56,310 nucleotides of DNA from an uncultured Acidobacteriota bacterium (GTDB lineage Bacteria > Acidobacteriota > Vicinamibacteria > Vicinamibacterales > CAVVIG01): positions 1 to 56,310 of the forward strand of contig CADEDC010000036.1 of assembly GCA_902825985.1 (NCBI GenBank). The letters run 5' to 3'. Below, piece after piece: positions 40,853 to 50,540 of the stretch. The notes below the pieces were generated by a model that was not told the DNA's origin, ran no database searches, and saw only the letters and a program-made list of their open reading frames with translations. Every line of letters starts with the position of its first letter. The first letter of the stretch is position 1. Both the position numbers and the translations under genes were made by a program.

Positions 40853-41876
40853 ACGCCTGTATCCCTGAGGCCAGCGCCTCGGCCAGCGTCTGCCGGTAGC
40901 CGGGCGTCTTCAGTCGGTCCGCTTCGTCGGCGTTCGAGAGGCACGACACCTCTGCGAGAATCGCCGGCATGTCTGTCGCGATCAGGACGACGAACGGCGC
41001 CATCTTGACGCCGCGGTTCGCCATGTCCGGGTCGATCTGCCGCACCCGATGGATCAGCGCCTGCTGCACCGCCGTGGCGAGACGGCGCGATTCGTCCCGT
41101 CTGGCGTCGGCGTAGATCTTGTCGAGCAATGTCCGCATGTCCGACAGGGAGTAGCCCGATTCTTCGTTCTCGACGGCGGCGATGGCGTCGTGTTCCGGGC
41201 TGTCGCTCGGACCCAGGTAGTAGGTCTCGATGCCCCGCGCCGCCGCCGGCCGCAAGGCGTTCAGATGAATCGAGACGAAGATGTCGCCATGCCGACCGTT
41301 GGCCAGCGTCGCCCGCTCCTGCAGCGACACCGCCGCATCCTCGGTCCGCGTCATCACGACGTCGAAGCCCTTCATGACGATCAGATCGCGCGTGCGCAGC
41401 GCGATGTCGAGCGTCAGGGTCTTCTCCTGCAGACCGGTCGCGCTCGCCGTGCCGTGGTTGTCGCCGCCGTGTCCGGCGTCCAGGATGACGCGCCGGACGC
41501 CGAGTTCGAGCACGCCGGGATCCACCGGCCGCGACAGTGCGTGCCGATCGACCGTCGCCGCGGCGGCTGTCGGCGCGGCGCCCGTGACGATCGATACCGC
41601 GGGCGGCGCCGTGGTCGGCGGCGGTAGCGGTCGCCCCGGCATGCCGAGCAGCGCGATACCGATGCCGACCGGAATCGCCAGCAGACCGAGCCGGGAGCCG
41701 CGCGGCACGCGCCGGCGGTGTTCGTGACGGAGCGGCTTCGGCAACGCCCCCGTGATGGTGTCGACGTTGTCGCCGACGGCGTCCGACAGGATTCGCGCCT
41801 TCACGGGATCCGGGCGTGTGGATGGCGTCACGGCATCTACGACGTCTGCAACTGTTACTATCGGATTCGCATTCAT
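40815..41876 (-). CDS. N-acetylmuramoyl-L-alanine amidase (Amidase_3) with membrane anchor
   Basis: Zinc enzyme that cuts stem peptides from peptidoglycan. The 353-residue protein has a cytoplasmic N-terminus (about 60 residues), one membrane helix (LGLLAIPVGIGIALLGM), an Ala/Pro linker and the catalytic domain. Visible metal ligands and catalytic residues are DAGHGGDNHG, QEKTLTLDIA, VSIHLNA and the final AEVSCLSNADEA, all in the expected order. Unlike AmiC there is no AMIN domain or signal peptide; the anchor is internal. It is first in a three-gene operon with the actin-like and SPOR-domain proteins. Confidence 0.92.
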   Translation of the reverse strand: MNANPIVTVADVVDAVTPSTRPDPVKARILSDAVGDNVDTITGALPKPLRHEHRRRVPRGSRLGLLAIPVGIGIALLGMPGRPLPPPTTAPPAVSIVTGAAPTAAAATVDRHALSRPVDPGVLELGVRRVILDAGHGGDNHGTASATGLQEKTLTLDIALRTRDLIVMKGFDVVMTRTEDAAVSLQERATLANGRHGDIFVSIHLNALRPAAARGIETYYLGPSDSPEHDAIAAVENEESGYSLSDMRTLLDKIYADARRDESRRLATAVQQALIHRVRQIDPDMANRGVKMAPFVVLIATDMPAILAEVSCLSNADEADRLKTPGYRQTLAEALASGIQAFAGAERTQASGS

Positions 41877-42035
41877 GTGCGATAGAGGTCACGCGCGTGC
41901 GTGGCCGCAAACTGCCTTCGCGTGCACGGCCATTCACGCGTCCGCCCACGGGCGTGCGAGGCAGTGTGAGAAGGTGTGCACCGCCGTCCGTCCATCGGAA
42001 GGCAGGGCCTCTTGCCCCACCATCGAGGAGAGAGC

Positions 42036-44237
42036 ATGTCGAAGCGCCGCCGGCTGCAGCTTGTGTCGTGTCTGGGAGCGGTCGTCCTGCTGGTGTCGGG
42101 ACGCACCGTCGAGGCGCAGGGGCCGCCGCCGCTGTTCGTGGAGGCGTCGCGCGCCGCCGGGCGTCCGGCCGCGATCGATCGAACGGTCATGCGATCCCGC
42201 AACGTCGACGTGCAGGTGGCACAGCTCTCGTCGCCGGCGGCCCGCGCGGCCGAGGCGCAGCTCGAGCTGAATCTGTTCAGCGATGCGACGTACACCGCGA
42301 CGCTGGTCCGCATCGACCCGACGGCGCGCGGCTTCGTCTGGGTCGGGCGCGTCGCCGACGTCCCGCTGAGCACCGTGACGATCGCGGTGGAAGAGACGAC
42401 GGTGTACGGCAGCATCCACATGCCGTCGGCAACCTATCTCGTCCGGCCGGCCGGCAACGGCGTCTCGACCATCGTCGAGATCGATCCGACGCAGTTCCGG
42501 CCGGAGACCGAGCCGCTCGAGCCGCCGGCACGCGGCGCTGCCGGGCCGCCCCCGGCACCCGGACCGCCGGCGCCCGACATCCTGCCGGCGGCCGACGATG
42601 CCTCGACCATCGACGTACTGGTGCTCTACACGCCGGCCGCCCTGACGGCGGCCGGCGGTGCGGCCGGCATCAGCACGCTCATCGCCAATGCGATCAGCGT
42701 CACCAACACCGCCTACGGCAACAGCGGCGTCGCGCAGCGGCTGCGGATCGCCGCCACCGCGCAGGTCGCCTACAGCGAAACCGGCAACAACAGCACCGAT
42801 CTGTCGAACGTGACCAACGGCGTCGGCGCGCTGAGCGGCGTCGCGGCGCTGCGTGATGGCTACCGGGCCGACCTCGTCACGCTGCTGACCCATTCGCCGG
42901 GGTCACCGTTCTGCGGCGTCGCGTGGCTGATGACGAGCATCAACGGGTCGTTCGCGCCGAGCGGCTACAGCGTCGTCGAGCAGGCGTGCGCCGTCGGCAA
43001 CCTGACGTTCCCGCACGAGCTCGGTCACAACATGGGGCTGCGCCACGACTGGTACGTCGACGCCGGCATCACCCCCGCCACCTACGCGCACGGCTACGTC
43101 AACTCGGCGGCGCGCTGGCGGACGATCATGGCCTACAACGATCGCTGCGCCGCCCAGGGCTTTTCCTGCACGCGGCTGCCGTACTGGTCGAATCCCGGCG
43201 TCATGTATGCCGGCGCTGCGATGGGGGTGGCCGGCGGCACCAGCACGGCCTGCGTCGCCGGCAGCCTGGCCGGCGCCTGTGATGCCGACGACCATCGACT
43301 GCTGAACGAGAGCGCGCTCACCGTCGCCAACTTCCGCCAGTACGCGGCGCTCAACCTGCCGCTGACCATCGACTTCGGCGCCCTCGGCTTGTGGAACTAC
43401 GGTGCCGCCGGCGCTGCCGGCATCTGGCGGCAGCTGCACGGCCTGACGCCGACGGTGGTGGCACGCGCCGACATCGACGGCAGCGGCATCGGCGACGTCA
43501 TCGTCGTCTTTCCCGGCAACGGGATCTGGGCGTTCATGAATGCCACGACCTGGACGCCGTTGCACCAGCGTGATGCCAGCGACATCACGGCCGGCGACGT
43601 CGACGGCAACGGCCGCGCCGACCTGGTGATCAACTTTCCCGGGCTCGGCGTCTGGGTGCGGCTGGATGGCGGCAGCTGGAGCCAGATTCATTCACGTGAC
43701 GCCGCCGGCATCGCCGTCGGCAACGTCGATGCGGCCACCGGACAGGGTGACGTGATCGTGAACTTCCCGGGCTACGGCGTCTGGGTGTACCTGAACCGGG
43801 CGAGCTGGCGGCAGCTGCACCCGCTGCAGTCGCCGACGCTCCGGGTCGGCGACCTGGACGGCAACGGCATCAGCGACATCGTCATGCAGTTCGCCGGCTA
43901 CGGAGAGTACGTCTACTACAACGACACCACCTGGACCGTCCTGCACCCGGCCGCGGCGGCCGGGATCGTCGTCGGCGACGTCGACAACGATGCGGCACAC
44001 CGCAGCGATCTGATCGTCAACTTTCCCGGCGCCGGCGTCTGGCTGTTCAGGAACGGTGCCACCTGGGTGCAGTTGCATCCGTTGAACGCCACCGTCATGG
44101 CGACCGTCGACGTCGACGGCAACGGCCAGGACGATGTGGCGCTGGCATTTCCCGGCTATGGCATCTACCTGTGGAAGAACGGCAGCACGTGGACCGGCCT
44201 GCACCCGCTGGTGCCGGAGTCGATGGCCGGCCGCTGA
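42036..44237 (+). CDS. Secreted reprolysin-like zinc metalloprotease with C-terminal FG-GAP-like propeller
   Basis: The 733-residue protein has a signal peptide (LQLVSCLGAVVLLVSG, cut near VEAQ) and a prodomain-like region to about 185. The catalytic domain begins TIDVLVLYTPAALTAAGG and contains the metzincin zinc motif HELGHNMGLRHD (His327, 331, 337), with Met-turn-like IMAYND downstream. From about 450 to the end run repeats of about 45 residues with DVDGNG and FPGYGVW motifs. They closely match the last domain of the giant protein at 3965-8758. GAGGAGAG precedes ATG at 42036. It is likely an extracellular protease; the propeller may serve attachment or sorting. Confidence 0.9.
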   Translation: MSKRRRLQLVSCLGAVVLLVSGRTVEAQGPPPLFVEASRAAGRPAAIDRTVMRSRNVDVQVAQLSSPAARAAEAQLELNLFSDATYTATLVRIDPTARGFVWVGRVADVPLSTVTIAVEETTVYGSIHMPSATYLVRPAGNGVSTIVEIDPTQFRPETEPLEPPARGAAGPPPAPGPPAPDILPAADDASTIDVLVLYTPAALTAAGGAAGISTLIANAISVTNTAYGNSGVAQRLRIAATAQVAYSETGNNSTDLSNVTNGVGALSGVAALRDGYRADLVTLLTHSPGSPFCGVAWLMTSINGSFAPSGYSVVEQACAVGNLTFPHELGHNMGLRHDWYVDAGITPATYAHGYVNSAARWRTIMAYNDRCAAQGFSCTRLPYWSNPGVMYAGAAMGVAGGTSTACVAGSLAGACDADDHRLLNESALTVANFRQYAALNLPLTIDFGALGLWNYGAAGAAGIWRQLHGLTPTVVARADIDGSGIGDVIVVFPGNGIWAFMNATTWTPLHQRDASDITAGDVDGNGRADLVINFPGLGVWVRLDGGSWSQIHSRDAAGIAVGNVDAATGQGDVIVNFPGYGVWVYLNRASWRQLHPLQSPTLRVGDLDGNGISDIVMQFAGYGEYVYYNDTTWTVLHPAAAAGIVVGDVDNDAAHRSDLIVNFPGAGVWLFRNGATWVQLHPLNATVMATVDVDGNGQDDVALAFPGYGIYLWKNGSTWTGLHPLVPESMAGR

Positions 44238-44251
44238 CAGCGCCGGCGGAC

Positions 44252-45673
44252 TCAGCCCGGCGTCTCGGCGGCGCTGCCGGTCTGCTCGGCGATCGGCGCG
44301 GTCGAGGCGACGGCCGGGATGACCAGACGGAACGTCGACCCGACGCCGAGCGTGCTGTCGACTGCGAGCGTGCCGTCCAGCAGGGCGGCGAGGCGACGGA
44401 CGATGGCGAGCCCGAGGCCGGTGCCACCGGTGCGGCGCGTCGACGAGCTGTCGACCATGTGGAAGTCGTCGAAGATCAGCGGCAAGTGCTCCGCCGGGAT
44501 GCCGATGCCGGTGTCGGCCACCGCGAAGCAGACGTGTCCGGGCGTTCCCGGCGCCGTGCCATCGGCGACCCGGGTGACGGTGAGCATCACCTGGCCGTTC
44601 TCGGTGAACTTGCAGGCGTTCGAGATCAGGTTGAGCAGAATCTGTCGCACGGCGTTGGCATCGGTGAGGACGATGTCGACGTCTGGCGCAAGGTGCGCGG
44701 CGAAGCGGTTGCGCCGCGCGCGGGCCAGGGCTTCGCCGCTGGCGGTGATGTCCTCGAGGATGGCGGCAACCTCGGTCGGTTCGTGGACGATCTCGAACCG
44801 GGACGCCTCGATCTTGGCGAGGTCGAGGACGTCGCCGATGAGACCGAGCAGATGCTTGCCCGATTGCTCGATCTGTTTGAGGTCGGTCGTGAACTGCGTC
44901 AGCTTGTCCTCGGCGGCGATCTCGCCGAGCAGCTCGCTGTAGCCGATGATGGCGTTCAACGGCGTCCGCAGCTCATGACTCATGTTGGCGAGAAACGCAC
45001 TCTTGGTCCGGCTCGCCGACTCGGCGGCGTGCCTCGCCTGCTCGTGGCGGACCGCCAGTTCGGCCGCCTCGATCTTGAGCAGGATCGTCGACGCCGTGCT
45101 GTCCGAAATGCGCCGTGTGCCGCCGAGCGCGACGATCACGTTGGCCGCGAGGATCAGCGCCGCGAGGTGCAGTGGCGCGGGTGACAGTCCGGCACGCAGC
45201 ACGAACGGAAGGGCCAGCGGCAGCGCAAACGCGACGAACGCGGGGTAGAAGGGATACAGCGACGGGACGGCGCTGGCCAGGACCGCGATCAGGATCATCC
45301 CTTCCACCAGGATGAGCCACGGCTCGGTCGGATGCAGCGCGCCGGCGCCGATGGCGCCCCAGACGGCGCCCATCAGGCCGGCACCAATCAGGAAGTAGAG
45401 TGACCACCGGCGCGCGTCCGCGACGCGGCGGGGCGCCCGGCGGTAGGCCACGATCAGGGCACCGCGGCCGGCACTCACGACGATCGCGCTCGCCACCCAC
45501 AGCACGGTGCGCTGGTGATCCACCCACCGCCACGCCGAGACGGCGATGAGCACCGTGACGATGAGCGTGGCGACGATCGAATGGGGTGAAAAGGCGTAGA
45601 GCAGCGCAATCCGCTCGGCGAAGACGCGGGCGGACGCGGAGGTCGACGAATCGACCGGGGACGCGAGCAACAC
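44252..45673 (-). CDS. Membrane sensor histidine kinase
   Basis: The 473-residue protein has about six membrane helices in residues 25-190 (IVATLIVTVLIAVSAWRW, LMGAVWGAIGAGAL, FVAFALPLALPFVLRAG) and a linker helix. HisKA has its acceptor histidine in NMSHELRTPLNAIIGYSELL. The HATPase domain has LISNACKFTENG, DTGIGIPAEHLP and GTGLGLAIVRRLAALLDG. There is no periplasmic sensor loop of size, so the signal may be sensed in the membrane. No receiver or response regulator gene adjoins it, so it is an orphan kinase here. It ends 15 bases from the convergent protease gene. Confidence 0.9.
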   Translation of the reverse strand: MLLASPVDSSTSASARVFAERIALLYAFSPHSIVATLIVTVLIAVSAWRWVDHQRTVLWVASAIVVSAGRGALIVAYRRAPRRVADARRWSLYFLIGAGLMGAVWGAIGAGALHPTEPWLILVEGMILIAVLASAVPSLYPFYPAFVAFALPLALPFVLRAGLSPAPLHLAALILAANVIVALGGTRRISDSTASTILLKIEAAELAVRHEQARHAAESASRTKSAFLANMSHELRTPLNAIIGYSELLGEIAAEDKLTQFTTDLKQIEQSGKHLLGLIGDVLDLAKIEASRFEIVHEPTEVAAILEDITASGEALARARRNRFAAHLAPDVDIVLTDANAVRQILLNLISNACKFTENGQVMLTVTRVADGTAPGTPGHVCFAVADTGIGIPAEHLPLIFDDFHMVDSSSTRRTGGTGLGLAIVRRLAALLDGTLAVDSTLGVGSTFRLVIPAVASTAPIAEQTGSAAETPG

Positions 45674-45868
45674 GGGCGTGCGCAGGTTCAGGGTAGTGCC
45701 CGATCCAGGTTATCGGCGGGGCACGGCCCGACCGTAATCGCGGGCCAGCGCGACGAGAGACTGCACGGAATTGCCGCAGGTCGAGTGGCCTGGCGAGGCG
45801 CCGTCGCCGTACCGTGCGTTCGCGTGCCCTGGGTGCGCGCAGGGGCCCGCCGGGCGCCACGTCGCCCA

Positions 45869-47731
45869 TCAACGGTAGGATGCCGCCTGGATCGCGTAGA
45901 GCTCGGCGTACTGCCCCTGGCGCGCCATCAGCTCGTCATGCGTCCCGGTTTCGACGACGCGCGCGCCGTCGAGGACGACGATCAGATCGGCCATGCGGAC
46001 GGTCGAGAACCTGTGCGAGACGAGCACGGTCACGCGGCCCGTGCCATCGTCGCTGCCGGCCGCCGCCGCGTAGCGTTCGAAGAGCGCGTGCTCCGTTTCA
46101 GCGTCGAGCGCGGCGGTCGGCTCATCGAGCACCAGCACCAGCGGCCGGTCGCGCATGAAGCCGCGGGCGAGGGCCAGCTTCTGCCACTGGCCGAAGCTCA
46201 GGTCCGTGCCGCCCGGCCACGAGGCGCCGAGCTGCGTCGCGAGCCCCGACGGCAACCTGACGATCACGTCATCGGCCCCAGCCCGTGCGACCGCCGTGAC
46301 CACCGCCGGCTCATCGTCCATCTGCGGCAGATCACCGATGCCGACGGTCTGTCCGGCGCGCAACTCGAAGCGGAAGAAGTCCTGGAACGCGCCGGCGAGA
46401 CGCGACCGCCAGTCGAGCGTCGAGATCCGTGCGAGGTCGGTCGTGTCGACGACGATCCGGCCGCTCGTCGGGAGGTACATCTTCGCCAGCAGCTTCACCA
46501 GTGTCGACTTGCCGGCGCCGTTTTCGCCGACGATGGCGACGACCTTTCCGGCCGGCAGGCACAGCGACACGTCGTCGAGTACCAGCCGCGTCGTGCCCGG
46601 GTAGGCGAACGACACGTGCTCGAAACGGATGCCATCGTGCAGCCGTGCCGGCGCCGCCAGATCCTCGTGCACCACGATGCCGGCGGCGTAGTCCTCGAGC
46701 CAGGCGAGCCGGCGCGCGCCATCCATCCAGACGCCGCGCAGAAAGCCGATCTCGCCGACGGTCGCGCCGACGTAGGCAGAGAGGCGGCCACCTGCCGCCA
46801 GCACCAGCAGCACATCGCCTGCCTGTGCGCCGGCGCGCGACGACACGAAGACGATGGCGGCAACATAGGCGGAACCAAAGATGGCCCAGCCGAGTGCGTG
46901 CCACGCGGCGGACGTCCATCTGGCGGCGGCGATCGGCGTATGCCCCAGCTCCCAGGTCCGCCGGCGTTCGCCAATGAGGCGGTCGGCGAGACCGGCCAGC
47001 CGCACCTCCTTGCCGGGTGAGGCGGTCGTTGCCACATCGAACAGGTGGCGTGCCTGCCGACTCGCGGCGGCGCCCCGTTCCTGGGCGGCGCGCTCGGCCG
47101 CCGGCCGCCACGAGGACGAGAGCACCGGCGGCACGGCGGCGAGCAGCAACAGGACGAGCCCCGGATGTACCGACATCAGCAGTGCGACGGTGACGCCCAG
47201 ACGGAGGATCCACGCGCAGGTCGTGAACAGCGACATGTACATGTGATCGAGCACGAACACCTGGTTGCGCAGCACCGACAGGCGATCGAGATACTCCGGT
47301 CGTTCCTGGTGGGCGATCGTCGGGATCGACGCGAGCAGCGTGGCGATATGCGACTCGAGCGCAATCGTCACCTTGTCGCGGAAGCGTCGTTGCACGCGCG
47401 TGCTGACGGTCGTCAGGAACCAGGTCGCGGCCGCCGACAGCCCAAGCGCGAGCACGGCGACCCGCACGCGGGTCCAGTCCGCCGACAGCACACCTTCTCC
47501 GAGCCACTTCAGCCAGAAGGCGATGAGCGCATCGGGCAGCGCGGCGAGCAACGCGAGTCCGAACGCGGCGAGGATCAGCCCCGGCTCGTGCCGGTAGCCG
47601 AGTGTGCACAGACGCCACATGGACGACAGCGCCGGCGGCAGCGTGTCGTTCACCACGGCGTTGGCCGCCTGAGCGATGGGGTCGCTATCGCTCACCGCAT
47701 CCGCCACGGGTTCATTGTGTGAGGACGTCAT
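45869..47731 (-). CDS. ABC exporter half-transporter (permease plus ATPase), downstream partner
   Basis: The 620-residue protein has a six-helix exporter domain (residues 55-350) and an ATPase domain with Walker A GENGAGKSTL, Q-loop region FQDFFRFELRAG, signature LSFGQWQKLALARGF, Walker B LVLVLDEPTAAL and the switch histidine in VSHRFSTVRMAD. The signature is LSFGQ rather than LSGGQ, a deviation that often marks one unequal half of a heterodimeric exporter. It overlaps the partner gene by 20 bases, so the pair is coupled. The substrate is unknown. The 195 bases between this gene and the kinase at 45673 hold nothing recognisable. Confidence 0.9.
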   Translation of the reverse strand: MTSSHNEPVADAVSDSDPIAQAANAVVNDTLPPALSSMWRLCTLGYRHEPGLILAAFGLALLAALPDALIAFWLKWLGEGVLSADWTRVRVAVLALGLSAAATWFLTTVSTRVQRRFRDKVTIALESHIATLLASIPTIAHQERPEYLDRLSVLRNQVFVLDHMYMSLFTTCAWILRLGVTVALLMSVHPGLVLLLLAAVPPVLSSSWRPAAERAAQERGAAASRQARHLFDVATTASPGKEVRLAGLADRLIGERRRTWELGHTPIAAARWTSAAWHALGWAIFGSAYVAAIVFVSSRAGAQAGDVLLVLAAGGRLSAYVGATVGEIGFLRGVWMDGARRLAWLEDYAAGIVVHEDLAAPARLHDGIRFEHVSFAYPGTTRLVLDDVSLCLPAGKVVAIVGENGAGKSTLVKLLAKMYLPTSGRIVVDTTDLARISTLDWRSRLAGAFQDFFRFELRAGQTVGIGDLPQMDDEPAVVTAVARAGADDVIVRLPSGLATQLGASWPGGTDLSFGQWQKLALARGFMRDRPLVLVLDEPTAALDAETEHALFERYAAAAGSDDGTGRVTVLVSHRFSTVRMADLIVVLDGARVVETGTHDELMARQGQYAELYAIQAASYR

Positions 47732-49526
47732 AGCGCCGGCCCTCCTCGTCCTCGGCGGTGAAGCGCTGCGCCTGCAGGTCGAACATCGTGCGGTAGCGGC
47801 CGTTGCGCGCGATCAGCTCGTCGTGCGTGCCGAGCTCGACCACCCGGCCATGTTCGAGGACGCAGATGCGATCGACGTGGCGGACGGTCGAGAAGCGATG
47901 CGAGATGAGCATGGTCGTGCAGTGCCGGGTGGCCGCCAGCAGTCGATCGAAGATCTCGGCTTCGCCGCGCACGTCGAGCTGCGCCGTCGGCTCGTCGAGC
48001 ACGACGACGCCGGCGCCGAGGCGGACCGCCGACAGCGCTCGGGCCAGCGCGACACGCTGCCACTGTCCGCCTGACAGATCGGTGCCGCCCGGATACCCGC
48101 GCGCCAGGATCGTGTCGAGCGCCGCCACGTCGGTGGCGCCGGCGGCCGCCAGCGCCGCACGGACGACGTCGTCGGATGCCCCTGACGGCGCGACGTTGTC
48201 GCGCAAAGGCAGCTCGAGCCGCAGGTAGTCCTGGAAGACCGCGGTCATTCGTGCGCGCCACGCCGCGAGATCGAACTCGCGCAGATCGACGCCGTCGATC
48301 TCGATCGCGCCGCCGTGCGGGTCGTACAAGCGGCACAACAACTTCGCGATGGTCGTCTTGCCGGCGCCGTTCTGGCCGACGATGGCCAGCGACGAGCCGG
48401 CAGGAATCGTGAGGTCGAACCCTTCGAGCACCGGCGGGCCACCGGGATAGGCGAACGTGACGTTGCGGAACCGGATATCGCGTGTCGGCACTCCGGCGGC
48501 GGTCCGCGTGCCGGGTGCCAGCCGACCGGTCGCGGCCATCACCGGTTCGAGGCGGGCGACCGCGGCGACCGGTGCGGCGGCACCGTCGAGGGCCCAGTTC
48601 AACCCGCCAAAGGCGATTGCCGATGTGCCGATGGCGCACTGCGCATACGTGATGAGCTCACCCAGGCCGAGCCGACCAGCCGCGGCCGCCGAGGCGAGTG
48701 CCAGAAAGACGGCGACGTTCGCACCGACGACGATGACCAGGCACCAGATCAGCGGACGTTCGCGCAGGCGCGTCGCGTCGTACTGGAGCTGATGCAGTCG
48801 CGTCCGGCGGGCGATGAACCGTGTGATGGTCCACTCGACCAGACCGAAGAGGCGGAGCTCCTTGCTCGCCGGCGCGTCGACGGCGAGGCGATAGGTGTAG
48901 TCGGCGTCACGCTGAGCGCGCCGCACCTCGTCCGTGTTCCGGTCGTACCACACCGCGCTCTCGCGCAGCAGCCAGTGGGTGGCGAACCAGGCACTGGCAA
49001 GGACCAGCGGCGCCCACCAGGCGAAGGCAGCGAGAACGAGCGCCGAGGCCAGCCCGGTGATCGTGCCGACGAGACCGCCTGCGATGAAGTCCATCGAGTA
49101 GAACAGCGGCGGTCCGGTCATGCCGAGGTCGAAGTCACGAGCCGCCGTCAGGTCTGCCGCCAGCTCCGGGTTCTCGAGGTGCGCCATCCCGTCAGGTCTC
49201 ACCGCCGCGTGCGTGAGCCGGTCATAGAGGAGGGACGCCGTCCGATCGCCGAGGTTGTAACTGACCGCCGTCTGCAGCGGCGACACCACCTGCAGGAGGA
49301 TGAAGATGATGCCGATGGTGGCCAGTGGCCCGGCCAGCGGCTCACCCTGCTGAACGGCGTGGACGATGACGCCCATCGCGATGGCGAAGAGCGCCGGCAG
49401 GACGCCGTGCAATACGACGACAGTCCACCAGAGGAGCGCCAGCGGGGCGCTGGCCTTCGGCAGTGCCGCAAAGAACTGCCACTCCTGACGCGGCCGCAAT
49501 CGCCCGAGCATGGGCAAAGGTAGCAT
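47712..49526 (-). CDS. ABC exporter half-transporter, upstream partner
   Basis: The 604-residue protein has the same layout: six membrane helices (first at LALLWWTVVVLHGVLPALFA), then an ATPase with Walker A GQNGAGKTTIAKLL, signature LSGGQWQRVALARAL, Walker B VVVLDEPTAQLD and the switch histidine in ISHRFSTVRHVD. Both catalytic glutamates of the pair appear intact. Together with the following gene it would make a heterodimeric exporter for a lipid, peptide or drug. Starts at 49526 (MLPLP) or at the ATG five codons later are both possible. Confidence 0.9.
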   Translation of the reverse strand: MLPLPMLGRLRPRQEWQFFAALPKASAPLALLWWTVVVLHGVLPALFAIAMGVIVHAVQQGEPLAGPLATIGIIFILLQVVSPLQTAVSYNLGDRTASLLYDRLTHAAVRPDGMAHLENPELAADLTAARDFDLGMTGPPLFYSMDFIAGGLVGTITGLASALVLAAFAWWAPLVLASAWFATHWLLRESAVWYDRNTDEVRRAQRDADYTYRLAVDAPASKELRLFGLVEWTITRFIARRTRLHQLQYDATRLRERPLIWCLVIVVGANVAVFLALASAAAAGRLGLGELITYAQCAIGTSAIAFGGLNWALDGAAAPVAAVARLEPVMAATGRLAPGTRTAAGVPTRDIRFRNVTFAYPGGPPVLEGFDLTIPAGSSLAIVGQNGAGKTTIAKLLCRLYDPHGGAIEIDGVDLREFDLAAWRARMTAVFQDYLRLELPLRDNVAPSGASDDVVRAALAAAGATDVAALDTILARGYPGGTDLSGGQWQRVALARALSAVRLGAGVVVLDEPTAQLDVRGEAEIFDRLLAATRHCTTMLISHRFSTVRHVDRICVLEHGRVVELGTHDELIARNGRYRTMFDLQAQRFTAEDEEGRRYDVLTQ

Positions 49527-49573
49527 GCTGCGGCCGGTGAATCACGGCAGCAGTCTGATGAGCCCGGGTTCCG

Positions 49574-50485
49574 TCACGGCAGAATCGTATTGCGGACCGC
49601 GTAGACGCCATCGATGAGCATCGGCACGCCAGTGACCTGCGCATTGGCGGTACCGCCAACCGCGTGGATGTGCAGATGCGGCTCGCTGGTGTTGCCCGAG
49701 TTGCCGACGAGGGCCAGCGGTGCGCCCACCCCGACGCGGGCGCCGCGACTGACGTGGAGGCTGCCGTTCTGCAGGTGCGCGAGCTCGACGCGGGCATCGC
49801 CGCAGCGAATCACGATGTGATTGCCGGCCGGATTGTCGGCGTCCCTCTGCGGCGGCGGCAGGTCCGGCAGGCCGTCGACCGCCTCGATCACGGTGCCGTC
49901 GCACGGGCTGCGTACCGGCCGGCCGAAGATCTCGTAGTCCTGCAGGGCGCGCGGGTAGAGGCCCGCCGCTCGGGTGCCGAGGGCGTTCAGGGCGACAATG
50001 TCGAGCGCGAAACGCTGCGAGCGGCTGCGGTGGTGATAGTTGATCAAGGTGCTGCTGCCACCTTGCGCCACGTAGTACTCCCCGTCGTCCAGCGGCGACC
50101 TCATCTGCACCGGCGCTTCCGGGTAGCCGAAGCCACGGACCGTGGACCACAGCGCCATCAGGAACAGGCCGAGTGTCGCAACCGCACTCAGCGTTTCCCA
50201 GGATGTGCGCGCCGCACGCGGCGTGGGCGGCCGGCACGACATGCGCCGGTATCCCGTGATCGCGGCGACGGCGAACGCGAACGGCACCGCGAAACGCAGG
50301 GCGTAGCCGACCCAATCCCATCGGCCGACGAGGACGACGAGGAGGACGTACACGCTCGAATAGGCCGCGCGCAGCCACCAGGCCATGCGGGAGCCGTCGT
50401 GACGCCGCCACAGTGAATACCCGAGCCAGGCGGGCAGCACGAACTGCGTGGTGAACAGGATGACGACCGGCAATGTTCTGGCCAT
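49574..50485 (-). CDS. Membrane-anchored M23-family peptidase
   Basis: The 303-residue protein has four hydrophobic helices in the first 120 residues (LPVVILFTTQFVLPAWLGYS, VYVLLVVLVG, VPFAFAVAAITG, VATLGLFLMALWS). A periplasmic lysostaphin-type domain follows: RFALDIVALN for the usual HxxxD start, PCDGTVIEAVDG, GNHIVIRCG and HLHIHAVGG, where HxH holds the zinc. M23 enzymes cut peptidoglycan cross-bridges. The first zinc histidine is probably the His before RSRSQRFALD, which is a little off the standard spacing, so activity is likely but not sure. Confidence 0.85.
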   Translation of the reverse strand: MARTLPVVILFTTQFVLPAWLGYSLWRRHDGSRMAWWLRAAYSSVYVLLVVLVGRWDWVGYALRFAVPFAFAVAAITGYRRMSCRPPTPRAARTSWETLSAVATLGLFLMALWSTVRGFGYPEAPVQMRSPLDDGEYYVAQGGSSTLINYHHRSRSQRFALDIVALNALGTRAAGLYPRALQDYEIFGRPVRSPCDGTVIEAVDGLPDLPPPQRDADNPAGNHIVIRCGDARVELAHLQNGSLHVSRGARVGVGAPLALVGNSGNTSEPHLHIHAVGGTANAQVTGVPMLIDGVYAVRNTILP

Positions 50486-50540
50486 GGCATCGGCTCTAGC
50501 CAGGAGCGCGCCAGGTACCCCGAGTCATCACGTTCCGCGG

